Shown: positions 1 to 8,286, counted from the first letter of the stretch. The stretch: DNA of 64,000 nt from Sphingomonas sp. Y38-1Y (GCF_032391395.1 NZ_CP135916.1:1178001-1242000); one strand, 5' to 3'. The notes: generated by a model from the sequence alone, not told the origin. Made by a program: numbers and translations.

Positions 1-32
1 TTCCTAAGCTCCGGATCAACTGATCTCAGTGG

Positions 33-64
33 CGGCCGCCGGTTCCATAAGGAGCCGGCGGCCG
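33..64 (-). terminator. hairpin downstream of the proline-rich protein gene
   Basis: A 14-bp stem (33-46 with 51-64, one T/C mismatch that is a G-U wobble in RNA) closes a four-base ATAA loop. It begins 9 bases beyond the stop codon of the minus-strand gene ending at 73. There is no U-run after it, so it may act as an mRNA-stabilising hairpin rather than a classical intrinsic terminator. Confidence 0.5.
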
Positions 65-72
65 TCGCCGTT

Positions 73-1758
73 TCAGGGCCGGCCCGGTCGCGGTGGGGCG
101 GCGCCCAGCGGCGTTCGATTGGCCGTGCCGGGGATCGGCGGCGAGGCGCGGTTGGGCGCGGGGGGCGAGCCGCGGTTTGCGGCCGTCGGGATCGGCGGCG
201 GCGCCCGGTTCGGTGCCGGCGAGCTCAACGGCCCGCGCCCGGCGGTGCTGGGAACCGGCGGCGGCGTGCGGGTCGGCGGCCCGCCGGAGAGCGCACCGCG
301 ACCGACCGTGCTCGGCACCGGCGGCGGCGTGCGTGCCGGCGGCAGGCTGGCGACGACGTTCGGCGCACGCTTCGGCACCGGTGGTGGAAGGCGGATCACC
401 TCCACGGTCGCCTCGAAACGAGCGGCGGCGGGCGCGCTGCTGTCGGCGCCGGGGCCCTTGGCCATCTGAACGAACTCGACGAAATCCTTGATCGTGCCCT
501 GGCTGTCGTTGATGATCGTGCTGGTCAGGCCGGCGATCTTGACGGCACTGTCCACCTCCACGCCCGTGCCATAGGCGCCGCCGGCAAAGGCGAGGTTGCC
601 GAGGATTTTGACGACGTTGCTGATGATCTCGATCGCGCGGGGATGCTTCTCGATCGCGTTGATCTGGCCCATCAGCGTATCGAAGACGGTATAGCCGTCC
701 ATGCCCTGCTGATATTTGGCGTAGGCGCTGCTGACCGTGAAGTTCGCGCTGAAGCGGAACGCCTTTTCGGTGGCGTCGAGCAGTTTGTTCTCACGCTTGC
801 TGCCGTCGAGCAGGCGGGCGATGCGCTTTTCCAGCTTGTCGAGCCCCGGCATCGTTTTGGGATCGACGCCGGGATTGGCCTTCTTCCAATCGTCGATCTG
901 ATCGATCAGCGCGAACAGCTCGGACGCGAAGCGGTTGGCGAGCGTATAGAGATGGCCGCACTTGCCCTTCAGCACCTCCATGTCGCCCTTGATCTTGCCC
1001 ATGCTGGGAATGAGCTGGCGGTTGATGAAGGGAGCGACCTCGACCAGCGGCAAGAGGCCGATCGCCTCGCCGATCGCCGAAGCCGCCTGGACGCCGCGGC
1101 CAAGGTGCACGCTCTTCTGATAGGCGGCGAGCAGCGTGTGGATCGAATTGTCGATCCGCTTCATCTGATCGTCGACATCGCGCAGGCACTCGGCGACCTT
1201 TGCCACCGTCTGCGCGAGCACGCGCGCACCGCCGACGATCGACATGGCGATGCTGGCGCCGCCGGTCGGCACCGCAAGCGCGGTCGAGGCGAGCGTCAGC
1301 GTGATGCCGACCGCGCAGAAGATGAGGTCGCGGCGCTGCTTCTTGTAATAGTCGCCCCACGCCTTGTTCATCTCAGCATGACGATCGAGCAGCGCGCCGA
1401 CGATGCGGTCGACATCGGCCTGATGCGCCTTGAGGACGTTGTTGGCCTGCGTCGTCGCGATGATCGGCGACTGCGCGCGCTTGGCGATCGGCGTCAGTTC
1501 GGGTCCCGAGAAGCTCTTGACGAGGTCGCGGACCTTCTCCTGCATCACCGCCTTCAGCATCGGCGCACCCTGGATCAGGGTATAGGCCTCTGCGGTCAGC
1601 TGGATCTCATACTTGAGCCCGACCGACGCGAATTGGTTCCAGCGTTCGTCGCGCGGCTGTGACGGCCCCGTCGAGGCGCGCGGCTCGCCGACCCGCGCCA
1701 TCGCGGCCAGGTTCGACTCCCAGATGTTCAGCTTGTGCGGAAACGTCCCTGCCGGCAT
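73..1758 (-). CDS. uncharacterised helical protein with hydrophobic core and proline-rich repeat tail
   Basis: This is a 561-residue protein that I do not recognise. Residues 40-145 and 185-435 look alpha-helical and amphipathic. Residues about 145-182 are a hydrophobic, Gly/Ala-rich stretch that could form a membrane hairpin. From about residue 457 to the end the chain is a proline-rich repeat region with several PPPVP or PPPIP units separated by short S/T-A/V-x-R-G linkers. There is no signal peptide. The start at 1758 is chosen over one 12 codons upstream because GGAGGAA sits 7 bases before it. A long-helix body with a buried hydrophobic segment recalls alpha-helical pore-forming toxins and secreted effectors, but that is architecture only. 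It is transcribed alone, and the hairpin at 33-64 follows it. Confidence 0.6.
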   Translation of the reverse strand: MPAGTFPHKLNIWESNLAAMARVGEPRASTGPSQPRDERWNQFASVGLKYEIQLTAEAYTLIQGAPMLKAVMQEKVRDLVKSFSGPELTPIAKRAQSPIIATTQANNVLKAHQADVDRIVGALLDRHAEMNKAWGDYYKKQRRDLIFCAVGITLTLASTALAVPTGGASIAMSIVGGARVLAQTVAKVAECLRDVDDQMKRIDNSIHTLLAAYQKSVHLGRGVQAASAIGEAIGLLPLVEVAPFINRQLIPSMGKIKGDMEVLKGKCGHLYTLANRFASELFALIDQIDDWKKANPGVDPKTMPGLDKLEKRIARLLDGSKRENKLLDATEKAFRFSANFTVSSAYAKYQQGMDGYTVFDTLMGQINAIEKHPRAIEIISNVVKILGNLAFAGGAYGTGVEVDSAVKIAGLTSTIINDSQGTIKDFVEFVQMAKGPGADSSAPAAARFEATVEVIRLPPPVPKRAPNVVASLPPARTPPPVPSTVGRGALSGGPPTRTPPPVPSTAGRGPLSSPAPNRAPPPIPTAANRGSPPAPNRASPPIPGTANRTPLGAAPPRPGRP

Positions 1759-1856
1759 GCGCCGTTCCTCCCCCCGGATTCGACTTGACGGCATCGCATC
1801 AAGTCGGCGCGTTTATTATCGTTTCGACCGGTCGTTAGCGAATCAATTCTTGAGCG

Positions 1857-2540
1857 CTACATGAGGCCCATTGCGCGAAGGCTGGCATGGCCGTCGGTGC
1901 CGATGACGAGATGATCGTGGACGGCGATGCCGAGCGGCTTGCCCGCGGCGACGATGGTGCGCGTGAGGTCGATGTCGGCGCGGCTGGGCTGCGGATCGCC
2001 CGAGGGGTGGTTGTGGACGAGGATGATCGAGGCGGCGCTCATCTCCAGCGCACGCTTGATGACCTCGCGCGGGTGCAGCACTGCCTGGTCGATCGTACCC
2101 TCGCTCATCTTGTCGTCGAGGATCAGCTTGTTGCGGCTGTCGAGATGGAGGACGCGCACGCATTCGGTCGCGCGGTGGGCCATGTCGGCACGCAGATAAT
2201 CGAGCAGCGACTGCCAATTGGACAGGACGGGGCGCTGCGCCACCTCGCTCTTGAGCATCCGGATCGCGACCGCGTGCGCGATCTTGAGCGCCGCCGCCGA
2301 CGTGTCGCCCATTCCATCGACGCGGGCGAGCGCGGTGGCGTCGGCGGTCAGCACGCCGCCGATTGTGCCGAACTCGCGCAACAGTTCCTTGGCGATCTTC
2401 TTGGTGTCGCGACGCGGGATGACGTTGAACAGATAATATTCGATCAGCTCGTAATCGTGGAAGCCTTCGCCGCCATGATCGAGCAGGCGCGACCGCAATC
2501 GCGCGCGGTGTCCGGCGGTGTCGCTCGCCTCGTCCCCCAT
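1857..2540 (-). CDS. radC: RadC/YsaA-type JAB domain protein
   Basis: The 227-residue product matches the RadC family along its length. An N-terminal helix-hairpin-helix-like region (FGTIGGVLTADATALARVDG) is followed by a C-terminal JAB/MPN domain. That domain carries the JAMM metal-site signature HNHPSGD and a downstream S..D. Despite the historical name, a DNA-repair role is not established; the family is treated as a putative metal-dependent hydrolase. The ATG at 2540 is chosen because an upstream in-frame extension is Arg-rich and runs into the divergent ydbH-like gene. The gene is divergent from the ydbH-ynbE-ydbL operon, with about 100 bp between starts. Confidence 0.88.
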   Translation of the reverse strand: MGDEASDTAGHRARLRSRLLDHGGEGFHDYELIEYYLFNVIPRRDTKKIAKELLREFGTIGGVLTADATALARVDGMGDTSAAALKIAHAVAIRMLKSEVAQRPVLSNWQSLLDYLRADMAHRATECVRVLHLDSRNKLILDDKMSEGTIDQAVLHPREVIKRALEMSAASIILVHNHPSGDPQPSRADIDLTRTIVAAGKPLGIAVHDHLVIGTDGHASLRAMGLM

Positions 2541-2640
2541 GGGTCGAGGCGTAGCAGAGGCGCGCGCGGGCGCAAGGCGCAGGGTTGACCCGAACCACGC
2601 GGCTGCGCAACGATTTGCCCGGTTGGCGGTTCGAGGCTTT

Positions 2641-5600
2641 GTGACGGCAGACGGGGAAGACGAACCGGGACCTGCGCCCGCGCGGCGACGGGTCCGCCTG
2701 CCACGGCGAGGACGCGTGCCGCTGGCGATCGTCCTGCTGATCGTCATCCTGGTCGCCATCGCCTGGTTTCAGCGGCGGCCGATCGCCGCGGGCTTCATCG
2801 ATCGCGAACTGGCGCGGCGCGGCGTTGCGGCGCGGTACGAGGTGGCGGAGATCGGCACGTCGACGCAGACGCTGCGGAACCTCGTCATCGGCGATTCGCG
2901 CGCGCCGGACCTCGTCGCCGACGAGGTGGTGGTGCGCACGCGAATTGGCCTCGGCACGCCGGAGGTGACCGCGATCGAGGTGGGCCGCGCACGGCTGCGC
3001 GCGCGGTGGGTGGACGGACGCCTGTCGCTCGGCGCGCTCGACAAACTGCTGCCGCCGCCCTCCGGCAAGCCGTTCACGCTGCCGGCGTTGCAGATTTCGA
3101 TCGAGGACGGTCGCGGACGCGTCGAGACGCCCGCCGGCGTGATCGGCGTGCGGCTGAGCGGGCGTGGGCGGCTGGACGACGGGTTCCGCGGACGGTTGGC
3201 GCTGGTCGGCGCGAGGCTGACGGCGAATGGCTGCGCGATCGACTCGCCGGTGGCGGCGCTGGGTTTGGCGATCGACAAGCGCGAGCTTCACATGACCGGG
3301 CCGGTGCGCGCTGCGGCGGCCGAGTGCGCAGGGTCGCGGTTGCGTTCGGCGGCGCTGACGATCGATGCGCGGTTGCCCGAGGTTTTCGATCGGTGGCGCG
3401 GGTCGGCGCGGGTCGCGGTCGGCGAACTTGCCTCCACCGGGATGCGGGGCCGCGACCTGTCCGGCGAGGTCGGCTTCGCGGGCGCTGCGGCGGCGACCGA
3501 AGGTGAGGTGAAGCTGGCGCTCGCCGATGCTGCCTATTCGGGGACGGCTGCCAAGGGACTGTCGGTTCGCGGCCGCTATCGCGTGCGCGGGTCCGAGGTG
3601 CGACTGGCCGGGCGTGCCGCGGCGGCGGCGGTCAGGCCCGGTCGGCGCCTGTTCGACCTGCGGCTCGCGGGCGGCACGCCCGGCGCACAGCTCGCCGCCG
3701 CGCTCGACCGCGCGCTGGTCGATGCGAGCCGGTCGGTGGGCGGCAGCGCGGACTTCGCGCTGACGCTCGCGGGCGGGCGCGGTGCGGTGGTCGTCCGTGC
3801 GGTTGAGGCGACCAGCGCAAGCGGCGCGCGCTTCGGGTTTGCGGGCGAGCGCGGGATCGGGTTCGGGTGGCCCGGCGCAAGGTTGATGATCGATGGTCGG
3901 TTGAACGGGCAGGGCGGGGGCCTCCCCACCTTCGCCGCGACGCTGCGACAGTTACGGCCGGGGGCGCCGGTGACCGGCCGGCTGGTCGCAGCGCCCTTCG
4001 CTGCGGGGGGCGAATCGGTGGCGCTGACGCCGATCGAGTTCACGCGGGCGGACAGCGGCGCGACGCGGATCGCGGGCCGAGCGCGCGTATCGCTGGGGCT
4101 GCCGGCGGGTCGCGTCGACGGGCTCGACGTGCCCATCGCGTTGCGGTGGGACGGCGTGCGGCGGCTGGCTTCGGAACCGGGCTGTGCCGATGTGCGCGCC
4201 GAGCGGCTGCTCCTGTCGAGTCTTGACCTGCGGCGCCTTGCGCTGCGTGCCTGTCCGACCGAATCGACGCTCTATTCGGTCGGCGCATCGGGGCTGACCG
4301 CGGGCGCGCGCATCGCCGCACCCCGGCTGTCAGGCACGCTGGGTGGCTCGCCCGTCAGCATCGCTGCTTCGCGCGCGGACATCGCGGTGGCCGGCTCGAC
4401 GCGCTTCGATCTTGCCGGCGTCGAGACCCGGCTGGGGACGCCGGAGCGCGTCTCGCGTCTGTCGATCACGCGCCTCACTGGTCAGGTGGTGCCGGGCGGT
4501 GCCGAGGGACGGTTCGATGGCGCCGCGGGCGTGATCGGCAACGTGCCCATCGACCTGACGCAGGGCGCGGGCGCGTGGCGCTTCGTCGGCGGACGGCTGT
4601 CGCTCAAGGGTGAGGCGCTGCGCGTTGCCGACGCCGCGCCCGAGCCGCGCTACGAACCGCTCGCCGCCAACGATTTCGAGCTGCTGCTCGCTGATGGCCG
4701 GATCGACGCCACGGGCACGCTCACCGCGCCCGCAAGCGGCGCCAAGGTGGCGGGCGTGCGGCTCCAGCATGTCCTGTCCAACGGTACGGGCGACGCGGTG
4801 TTGAGCGTCGACAATCTCCGCTTCGACGACACGCTTCAGCCCGATGCGCTCACCCGCCTCGTCTTTGGCGTCGTCGCCGACGTGAAGGGCAGCGTGTCGG
4901 GCATTGGCAACATTCGCTGGTCGCCGACGGGCGTGACGAGCGATGGCGTATTCCGCACCGCGGGCACCGACCTGGCTGCCGCGTTCGGCCCCGTTACCGG
5001 CCTGTCGGGCGAGATCCGCTTCACCGACCTGCTCGGGCTGAAGACGGAGAGTGCGGTCGGCACGATCGCCAGCGTCAATCCGGGCATCCCGGTTGAGAAC
5101 GGCCAGATCCGCTATCAGCTGATCGGCGACCAGCGCGTGGCGGTGGAGGGAGGGCGTTGGCCCTTCGCCGGCGGCGCGATGATCCTGGAGCCCACGGTTC
5201 TCGACCTGTCAGAAGGCAAGGAGCGGCGGCTGACCTTTCGCGTCGAGGGCGTGGATGCGGCGGGGTTTCTTCAGCAGTTCGACTTCAGCAACCTCAACGC
5301 GACCGGAACCTTCGACGGCACGTTGCCGATGATCTTCGACGAGCGCGGCGGGCGGATTGAGAACGGCAAGCTGACGGTGCGCGAGGGCGGCGGGACGCTC
5401 GCCTATGTCGGCGCGGTGTCGCGCGAGAATCTGGGCACCTGGGGCAATTTCGCGTTCGAGGCGCTGAAGTCGCTGCGCTACGAGCGGCTGAACCTGACGC
5501 TCAACGGTCCGCTGGACGGCGAAATGGTGACCGAGATCCGCTTTGCCGGCGTGCGACAGGGGGAGGGGGCGAAGAGCAACTTTCTCATCCGCCGGCTCGC

Positions 5601-5772
5601 GCGACTGCCGCTCGTCTTCAACGTGACCGTCCGCGCGCCGTTTCGTCAGCTGATCGACTCGGTCCAGTCGTACTACGACCCCACGCGGCTGATCGAACGC
5701 AACCTGCCCGCGCTGCTCGAGGAGCAGAAGAAGCGCGGCGTTCAGCCTCCCGCAAGCGAGACCATGCCATGA
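2641..5772 (+). CDS. ydbH: YdbH-like AsmA-family intermembrane transport protein
   Basis: This is a protein of about 1043 residues with one N-terminal membrane anchor (residues 27-43, VPLAIVLLIVILVAIAW). A long, beta-rich periplasmic domain follows, typical of YdbH (AsmA/TAM superfamily), the group thought to bridge inner and outer membranes for phospholipid transport. The assignment rests largely on the next two genes, which match the YnbE lipoprotein and YdbL that accompany YdbH in enterobacteria. The start is uncertain. GTG at 2641 gives a sensible N-terminus; an upstream ATG at 2539 would add an Arg/Ala-rich segment that overlaps the radC start. The stop codon overlaps the ynbE start (ATGA). 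Confidence 0.8.
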   Translation: MTADGEDEPGPAPARRRVRLPRRGRVPLAIVLLIVILVAIAWFQRRPIAAGFIDRELARRGVAARYEVAEIGTSTQTLRNLVIGDSRAPDLVADEVVVRTRIGLGTPEVTAIEVGRARLRARWVDGRLSLGALDKLLPPPSGKPFTLPALQISIEDGRGRVETPAGVIGVRLSGRGRLDDGFRGRLALVGARLTANGCAIDSPVAALGLAIDKRELHMTGPVRAAAAECAGSRLRSAALTIDARLPEVFDRWRGSARVAVGELASTGMRGRDLSGEVGFAGAAAATEGEVKLALADAAYSGTAAKGLSVRGRYRVRGSEVRLAGRAAAAAVRPGRRLFDLRLAGGTPGAQLAAALDRALVDASRSVGGSADFALTLAGGRGAVVVRAVEATSASGARFGFAGERGIGFGWPGARLMIDGRLNGQGGGLPTFAATLRQLRPGAPVTGRLVAAPFAAGGESVALTPIEFTRADSGATRIAGRARVSLGLPAGRVDGLDVPIALRWDGVRRLASEPGCADVRAERLLLSSLDLRRLALRACPTESTLYSVGASGLTAGARIAAPRLSGTLGGSPVSIAASRADIAVAGSTRFDLAGVETRLGTPERVSRLSITRLTGQVVPGGAEGRFDGAAGVIGNVPIDLTQGAGAWRFVGGRLSLKGEALRVADAAPEPRYEPLAANDFELLLADGRIDATGTLTAPASGAKVAGVRLQHVLSNGTGDAVLSVDNLRFDDTLQPDALTRLVFGVVADVKGSVSGIGNIRWSPTGVTSDGVFRTAGTDLAAAFGPVTGLSGEIRFTDLLGLKTESAVGTIASVNPGIPVENGQIRYQLIGDQRVAVEGGRWPFAGGAMILEPTVLDLSEGKERRLTFRVEGVDAAGFLQQFDFSNLNATGTFDGTLPMIFDERGGRIENGKLTVREGGGTLAYVGAVSRENLGTWGNFAFEALKSLRYERLNLTLNGPLDGEMVTEIRFAGVRQGEGAKSNFLIRRLARLPLVFNVTVRAPFRQLIDSVQSYYDPTRLIERNLPALLEEQKKRGVQPPASETMP

Positions 5773-5996
5773 GCGAAACAACAGGATTGATGCCACCCGT
5801 GAAACGCGCGACCCTCGTCCCCATGTACAGGATCGCGATGATTGCGGCGGCGGCCGGCCTTGGCGGATGCGTGAACGTGAGCGCGCCCGACAAGCCTATC
5901 GTCATCAATCTCAACATCAACATCACGCAGGAAGTGGTGTACAAGCTGGACGGTGAGGCGAAGTCGCTGATCCAGAACAACCCGGGGATTTTCTGA
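5769..5996 (+). CDS. ynbE: YnbE-like outer-membrane lipoprotein
   Basis: This 75-residue lipoprotein has a lipobox ending in LGGC (Cys34), followed by a short mature part with the family-typical segment VINLNINITQEVVYKL. YnbE partners YdbH at the outer membrane in E. coli, where the small lipoprotein is proposed to complete a transport bridge. The start at 5769 overlaps the ydbH stop by ATGA, implying translational coupling. Internal ATGs at codons 8 and 19 would give more conventional signal-peptide lengths and cannot be excluded. Confidence 0.82.
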   Translation: MSETTGLMPPVKRATLVPMYRIAMIAAAAGLGGCVNVSAPDKPIVINLNINITQEVVYKLDGEAKSLIQNNPGIF

Positions 5997-5998
5997 CG

Positions 5999-6370
5999 AT
6001 GCGGTACGGATTGGCGGCTCTTTTCCTCTCGATCGGCGTGCTGGCGTCCGGTGCGGCGCTGGCCCAGCGCGACCCGGCCTATGCCGCGGCGCGATCGGCG
6101 GGGCAGGTGGGCGAGCAGACCGACGGCTATCTGGGCATCGTCGGATCGGCCACGCCCGACCTTCGCGCGCTGGTCAACAAAATCAACATCCAGCGCAAGG
6201 CTGCCTACACCCAGGGCGCGCAGGCCGGATCGACGGTCGAGCAGTTCGCGTTCGTGTCGGGCTGCAACCTGATCGCGCGGACCGAGGCGGGTGAGATGTA
6301 CCAGGCGCCCGACGGCAGCTGGAAGAAGCGCGGCGGCGGTGCGCCGGAGCGTGACCCGCGGTGTGTGTGA
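5999..6370 (+). CDS. ydbL: YdbL family periplasmic protein (DUF1318)
   Basis: The 123-residue product has a clean signal peptide (about residues 1-22, ending ALAQ). The YdbL/DUF1318 domain follows: an N-terminal region that says AYAAARSAGQVGEQTDGYLG, then helices around NKINIQRKAAYTQGAQ. In E. coli YdbL is proposed to chaperone or modulate the YdbH-YnbE bridge. The gene starts 2 bases after the ynbE stop, so the three genes form one operon in the same order as in enterobacteria. Confidence 0.85.
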   Translation: MRYGLAALFLSIGVLASGAALAQRDPAYAAARSAGQVGEQTDGYLGIVGSATPDLRALVNKINIQRKAAYTQGAQAGSTVEQFAFVSGCNLIARTEAGEMYQAPDGSWKKRGGGAPERDPRCV

Positions 6371-6398
6371 CCTTGCGATTTCGGAAACTTCTGCTAGG

Positions 6399-6433
6399 CT
6401 GATTGGGCAGTTGCTTCTTCAGGAATCACCTCC
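6399..6433 (-). other. degenerate second copy of the micro-ORF leader (SD plus first codons)
   Basis: Read on the minus strand, this stretch carries GGAGGTGAT, then CCTGAAGA, then AACTGC and AATC. It aligns with the ribosome-binding site and first codons of the 32-residue ORF at 6508-6606, allowing small indels. The reading frame after it does not encode a similar hydrophobic peptide and runs into the antisense of ydbL. I read it as a decayed duplicate or a paired regulatory copy. Confidence 0.35.
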
Positions 6434-6463
6434 GAACCCCGGTCGTTCCAGCGGCCGGGGTTC
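6434..6463. terminator. 9-bp perfect hairpin after ydbL
   Basis: GAACCCCGG at 6434-6442 pairs with CCGGGGTTC at 6455-6463 across a 12-base loop, about 65 bases after the ydbL stop. There is no uninterrupted U-tract on either strand. It could terminate the ydbHEL transcript or separate it from the minus-strand micro-ORF transcript. Confidence 0.5.
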
Positions 6464-6472
6464 TCTGCGTTT

Positions 6473-6496
6473 GGGGGCTGGTTCCAGCCAGCCCCC
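6473..6496 (-). terminator. strong hairpin downstream of the 32-residue micro-ORF
   Basis: GGGGGCTGG at 6473-6481 pairs perfectly with CCAGCCCCC at 6488-6496 around a 6-base loop. On the minus strand it starts about 11 bases after the TAA of the small ORF at 6508-6606. That is the position expected of a transcription terminator, though only a few bases of A/C follow rather than U. Confidence 0.45.
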
Positions 6497-6507
6497 GCCC
6501 GTCGCTC

Positions 6508-6606
6508 TTACGAACGAGCCACCTCGATGACTTTCAGCATCAAGGTGGCGAATGCGATCATCAGCATGGCGATGCCGACGATCAGATTTGCAGTTTCTCT
6601 CTTCAG
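6508..6606 (-). CDS. candidate 32-residue hydrophobic membrane peptide
   Basis: On the minus strand a 33-codon frame begins at a CTG and ends with TAA. It encodes two charged residues, then an almost continuous hydrophobic run containing IAMLMIAFATLML, then K-V-I-E and a short basic end. This is one transmembrane helix. An 11-base perfect anti-Shine-Dalgarno match lies 8 bases upstream, measured from GGAGG. A GTG at 6615 in the same frame would give 35 residues but lies inside the SD. A promoter-like pair and a downstream hairpin bracket it. The composition resembles small holin-like or type I toxin peptides; homology is not established. It lies between the ydbHEL and atp operons. Confidence 0.45.
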   Translation of the reverse strand: MKRETANLIVGIAMLMIAFATLMLKVIEVARS

Positions 6607-6610
6607 GTTT

Positions 6611-6621
6611 ATCACCTCCTT
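6611..6621 (-). promoter_or_regulatory. full-length Shine-Dalgarno of the micro-ORF
   Basis: On the minus strand the bases read AAGGAGGTGAT, complementary to the whole 11-base 3' tail of 16S rRNA. Matches this long are rare and argue that the following short frame is translated. Confidence 0.55.
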
Positions 6622-6662
6622 CGCGTTCCGGATTTCAGGTAGGCCTGATGGAACGCTTCACG

Positions 6663-6690
6663 AACATAGACGCATGTCGCTAGCAGCCAA
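6663..6690 (-). promoter_or_regulatory. sigma70-like promoter for the micro-ORF
   Basis: On the minus strand TTGGCT (6685-6690) and TATGTT (6663-6668) are separated by 16 bases. The predicted transcript would begin near 6656 and leave a leader of about 50 bases before the CTG start. Confidence 0.35.
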
Positions 6691-6813
6691 GCGCCATCTG
6701 CCTGGCATCCAAGCCGCTGGTTGACTTGCCCCGCCCCCGCCCCTAAGCGGCACCTGCCTTGGCGGGCTCGCCGCTTGGCGCATGACTGGCCCCGCCATTT
6801 GGAGGGGAGAGAC

Positions 6814-7131
6814 ATGGTCGAACCAGAGCCCGGACCGGACCCCTTGCCCGAGGATGCGCGGCTCGAATCGCTCGACGAGCGATTGCGGCGCGCGACTTCT
6901 GAGGAGGCACGGCGATCGGGCGAGGGGGCTTCCGCATCGTCGGAAGGCTATCGCCTGGGTAATCGCGTGCTTGCCGAACTGATCGGTGGGATGGTTGGCG
7001 GTGCCGTGATCGGGGGAACGCTCGATTACTTCCTCGGCACCTCGCCTTGGCTCCTGCTCGTGCTGCTTGCCCTCGGCATCGTCAGCGCGTTCAGGAACAT
7101 CATTCGGATTTCTGGCAAGCGCCCGGAGTAA
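6814..7131 (+). CDS. atpI: ATP synthase accessory protein AtpI
   Basis: This 105-residue protein has an acidic, soluble N-terminus and two C-terminal membrane helices (about 52-72 and 76-94). It ends in a basic tail (RISGKRPE). This is the alphaproteobacterial AtpI form, thought to help c-ring assembly or magnesium supply. ATG 6814 is chosen because GGAGGGGAG lies just upstream, and an earlier in-frame start would be Pro/Arg-rich. It leads the Fo operon. Confidence 0.88.
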   Translation: MVEPEPGPDPLPEDARLESLDERLRRATSEEARRSGEGASASSEGYRLGNRVLAELIGGMVGGAVIGGTLDYFLGTSPWLLLVLLALGIVSAFRNIIRISGKRPE

Positions 7132-7151
7132 GCTTCGGGCGCTTTGGTCAA

Positions 7152-7958
7152 ATGGGAACGGCAGTGGCGGCTCAGGGACAAGGCACCATCGATCCGATGC
7201 ACCAGTTCGAGGTGCAGTCGATCGCCGACATGTTCACGGTGGGCGGCCAGACGATCGCCTTCACCAACTCGGCGCTCTACATGGTCGCCGCGCTCGTCGC
7301 GCTGTGGGCGTTCATGCTGATGGGCATGAAGCGCGAGATGGTGCCCGGTCGCGGCCAGATGATGGTCGAAGGTTTCGTCGGCTTCATCGACAAGCTGCTG
7401 GCACAGAACATCGGCCATGCCGGGCGCAAGTACGTGCCCTATGTCTTCACGCTGTTCATGTTCATCCTGCTCGGCAACCTGATTGGCCTGATGCCGCTCG
7501 GGCTGTTCAAGCTGCACCCCTTCACCTTCACCAGCCACTTCACGGTGACGGGCGTGCTCGCGATCATGAGCTTCTCGATCGTGCTGATCGTCGGCTTCGC
7601 CAAGCATGGCCTTCGCTTCTTCAGCCTGTTCGCGCCGAAGGGCACGCCGATCCCGGTGCTGCTGCTGGTCGCGCCGATCGAGTTCGTCTCGTTCATGGTG
7701 CGCCCGTTCAGCCTGGCGCTCCGGCTGTTCGTCGCGATGACCGCAGGCCACATTCTGCTCAAGGTGCTGGCGAGCTTCGTCGTCAACGCCGCCAATGCGG
7801 GTGCCGGCATCGGCCTCGCCGTCGGCATCCCCAGCTTCGCGCTGATGGTCGGCGTCTCGGCGCTCGAGATCCTGGTCGCAGGCGTCCAGGCCTATGTCTT
7901 CGCGCTGCTCACGTCGCTCTACATCAACGACGCCGAGCATCTGCACGACCATCACTGA
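7152..7958 (+). CDS. atpB: ATP synthase Fo subunit a
   Basis: This is an integral membrane protein of about 268 residues that forms the proton half-channels against the c-ring. The essential arginine lies in the conserved helix FSLALRLFVAMTAGHILLKVL. The N-terminal part IDPMHQFEVQSIADM is typical of alphaproteobacterial subunit a. Start choice is open: ATG 7152 has no SD, whereas GTG 7164 has GGGAA 6 bases upstream and gives MAAQGQG. The gene lies 20 bases after atpI and before atpE. Confidence 0.95.
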   Translation: MGTAVAAQGQGTIDPMHQFEVQSIADMFTVGGQTIAFTNSALYMVAALVALWAFMLMGMKREMVPGRGQMMVEGFVGFIDKLLAQNIGHAGRKYVPYVFTLFMFILLGNLIGLMPLGLFKLHPFTFTSHFTVTGVLAIMSFSIVLIVGFAKHGLRFFSLFAPKGTPIPVLLLVAPIEFVSFMVRPFSLALRLFVAMTAGHILLKVLASFVVNAANAGAGIGLAVGIPSFALMVGVSALEILVAGVQAYVFALLTSLYINDAEHLHDHH

Positions 7959-7996
7959 TTTCTCACCAATCGATTGATTTCCCAAGGAGTTGAACA

Positions 7997-8224
7997 ATGG
8001 AAGCTGACGCAATCAAGCTGCTGGGTGCCGGTCTTGCGGCGATCGGTGCGGGTCTGGCCGCGCTGGGCGTGGGCAACGTCTTCGCCGCGTTCCTCGAAGG
8101 CGCTCTGCGCAACCCGTCGGCCGCCGCCGGCCAGCAGGGCAATATGTTCATCGGCTTCGCCGCTGCCGAGCTTCTCGGCCTGCTGGCATTCGTCGTCGCC
8201 GTGCTGCTTATCTTCGTCGCGTAA
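7997..8224 (+). CDS. atpE: ATP synthase Fo subunit c
   Basis: This 75-residue proteolipid is two hydrophobic helices joined by the polar loop RNPSA (residues 38-42). Glu58 in the second helix (GFAAAELLGLL) is the proton-carrying carboxylate. The ribosome-binding site AAGGAG lies 8 bases before the ATG, stronger than its neighbours have, which fits the high stoichiometry needed for the c-ring. Confidence 0.97.
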   Translation: MEADAIKLLGAGLAAIGAGLAALGVGNVFAAFLEGALRNPSAAAGQQGNMFIGFAAAELLGLLAFVVAVLLIFVA

Positions 8225-8286
8225 TCCAAGCGACCGAAGACGGGGACCGGCACGTCGCCGGTCCCGGCAGCTGACAGGACACCTCG

